From Lachnospiraceae bacterium (lineage in GTDB: Bacteria > Bacillota > Clostridia > Lachnospirales > Lachnospiraceae), in contig CAAFWV010000041.1 of assembly GCA_900766815.1 (NCBI GenBank), positions 1-64,000 of the forward strand: DNA of 64,000 nt, written 5' to 3'. Positions within the stretch are counted from its first letter, which is position 1; the number at the start of each line of letters is the position of its first letter. The notes under the pieces were generated by a model. That model ran no database searches. It saw nothing but the letters and a program-made list of their open reading frames with translations, and was not told the DNA's origin. Below are positions 62,969 through 64,000 of this stretch, piece after piece. The translations under genes and the position numbers were made by a program.

Positions 62969-64000
62969 ATGGTAGACAAATTAAAAGAAATACCCAAGAA
63001 ATTATTGGAGTGGTGGAATAAGTTCACACCCAGACAGAAGACCATTATCGTATCTGCGGTAGCAGGTGTGGTAGTGGCTTTTGCTGTGCTTGCAACTATT
63101 CTGACCAAGCCGGTATATGAGACACTGGTCATAACAGAGACAACCAAGGAAACGGCAACCATTACAGCACTTCTTGAGGGTGACGGAATTACATATCAGG
63201 TAAGCGAGGACGGATATCAGATTAAGGTATTGAAGCAAGATAAATCCAGGGCAACCATTCTTCTCGGTGCCAATGATATTCCCGCAGACGGATACGGAAT
63301 TGAGAATGTATCAAACGGAGGCTTCAGTAAGACCGAGTCTGACAAGGTCAGAGAATATAAGGTATATATGGAGAAGAAGATTGAGTCGGACCTTGAGGGC
63401 ATGGCCAATATTAAGGCTGCGACGGTTCAGCTCAATGTTCCGGAAAGCGACGGTACATTATTGTCCAAGAGCGAGGACAGCTCTGCGGCCGTTATGATTA
63501 CTCCCGAGGGTGAATTTACCCAGGATAATGCAGCTACTATTGCGAGATTTGTTAAGACCGGTCTCGGCAATAAGGATATAAGCCAGATTACCATTATTGA
63601 TAATGAGGGCAATCTGCTCTTCTCGGGAGATGAGGAATTCTCGATTACGGGAAGCGCTTCTTCACAGATGAGTGTTAAGCAGCAGACTGAGAATCTGCTT
63701 CAGGCTGAGGTTAAGAAAGTTCTTCTTGGAACCAATGAATATGACATTATCGAGGTTTCAACTAATCTAGACCTTGACTTCTCGACAACCAATGAGACCT
63801 TCCATGGATTTTCAGCTCCGGATGGCCGTACAGAGGGTATGCTTTCACATGAGGATACCTATAATGCCGAAGGAAGCTCTGGCACGGGTGGTGTGCCGGG
63901 AACCACTTCTAACGGTGAGGATGGTACCACATATGTAATGGATGACACATCGAATTCCACATCCACTGAGACTGAGGAAAGCAGAGACTATCTTCCGGAT
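62969..64000 (+). CDS. fliF: Flagellar MS-ring protein FliF (partial, runs off the right edge)
   Basis: Open from ATG 62969 to the last base, 344 codons so far, without a stop. N-terminal amphipathic part, membrane helix (TIIVSAVAGVVVAFAVLAT at about 25-45), then YscJ/FliF modules with ETLVITETTKETATITALLE and GIENVSNGGFSKTESDKV and the linker TEETESRDYLPD at the edge. FliF makes the MS ring and the base for FliG and the export apparatus. Only about 60 percent of a usual 550-residue protein is seen. Confidence 0.95.
   Translation, partial: MVDKLKEIPKKLLEWWNKFTPRQKTIIVSAVAGVVVAFAVLATILTKPVYETLVITETTKETATITALLEGDGITYQVSEDGYQIKVLKQDKSRATILLGANDIPADGYGIENVSNGGFSKTESDKVREYKVYMEKKIESDLEGMANIKAATVQLNVPESDGTLLSKSEDSSAAVMITPEGEFTQDNAATIARFVKTGLGNKDISQITIIDNEGNLLFSGDEEFSITGSASSQMSVKQQTENLLQAEVKKVLLGTNEYDIIEVSTNLDLDFSTTNETFHGFSAPDGRTEGMLSHEDTYNAEGSSGTGGVPGTTSNGEDGTTYVMDDTSNSTSTETEESRDYLPD

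Overview
This window reads as a chromosomal segment of a motile, Gram-positive anaerobe of the Clostridia, most likely family Lachnospiraceae (Roseburia/Butyrivibrio-like). The evidence is the topA-codY-flgB-flgC-fliE-fliF order at the right end, strong AGGAGG ribosome binding sites, a CodY regulator, lipoprotein and surface-protein styles typical of that family, and proteins that match Lachnospiraceae relatives. I saw no tRNA or rRNA genes, insertion sequences, prophage or CRISPR array. Genus assignment is a guess.

Left part (1-11700): a minus-strand pair of membrane proteins (one DUF5058-like); a minus-strand pilin/type II secretion-like cluster (GspF-like protein, four small single-TM pseudopilin-like proteins and a transglutaminase-like lipoprotein) without its ATPase or prepilin peptidase here; then plus-strand genes for a PilZ protein, a very large coiled-coil surface protein, a small lipoprotein and a PlsC-like acyltransferase carrying a zinc ribbon.

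11700-20600: a biotin uptake gene (bioY) under an excellent BirA operator/promoter, with a DUF1284 protein; then the most unusual locus, two divergent operons with four PLP enzymes of three different folds (methionine gamma-lyase-like, ornithine/alanine racemase-like, group IV decarboxylase-like, diaminopropionate ammonia-lyase-like) around a polar amino acid ABC transporter. It looks like uptake and breakdown of an unidentified, possibly D- or diamino-, amino acid.

20600-37800: an XRE membrane regulator, a DUF6020-like multi-pass membrane protein joined to a cytoplasmic GH13 enzyme, thrH, a PfoR-like PTS_EIIC_2 membrane protein, glutamine-dependent NAD synthetase, an FAD amine-oxidase-like enzyme, a MATE exporter, a three-gene ABC importer of the PF04392 type, a DUF975 protein and a minus-strand repeat-containing cell-surface protein.

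37800-54100: nitrogen and nucleotide housekeeping: hisC, hslO, glnA with an ANTAR antiterminator, two membrane proteins, guaB, pncB, an 8-oxoguanine glycosylase, a beta-CASP RNase-like protein, thyA, folA, an SbcD-like nuclease and a YhaN/SbcC-like ATPase, then a convergent SDR gene.

54100-64000: trxB-like gene, convergent dprA and yifB/comM, rpsT (TTG start) on the minus strand, then topA, codY and the start of the flagellar basal-body operon flgB-flgC-fliE-fliF; fliF runs off the right edge. Many promoters with near-consensus -35/-10 boxes and 16-18 bp spacers and several clear intrinsic terminators mark the transcription units.
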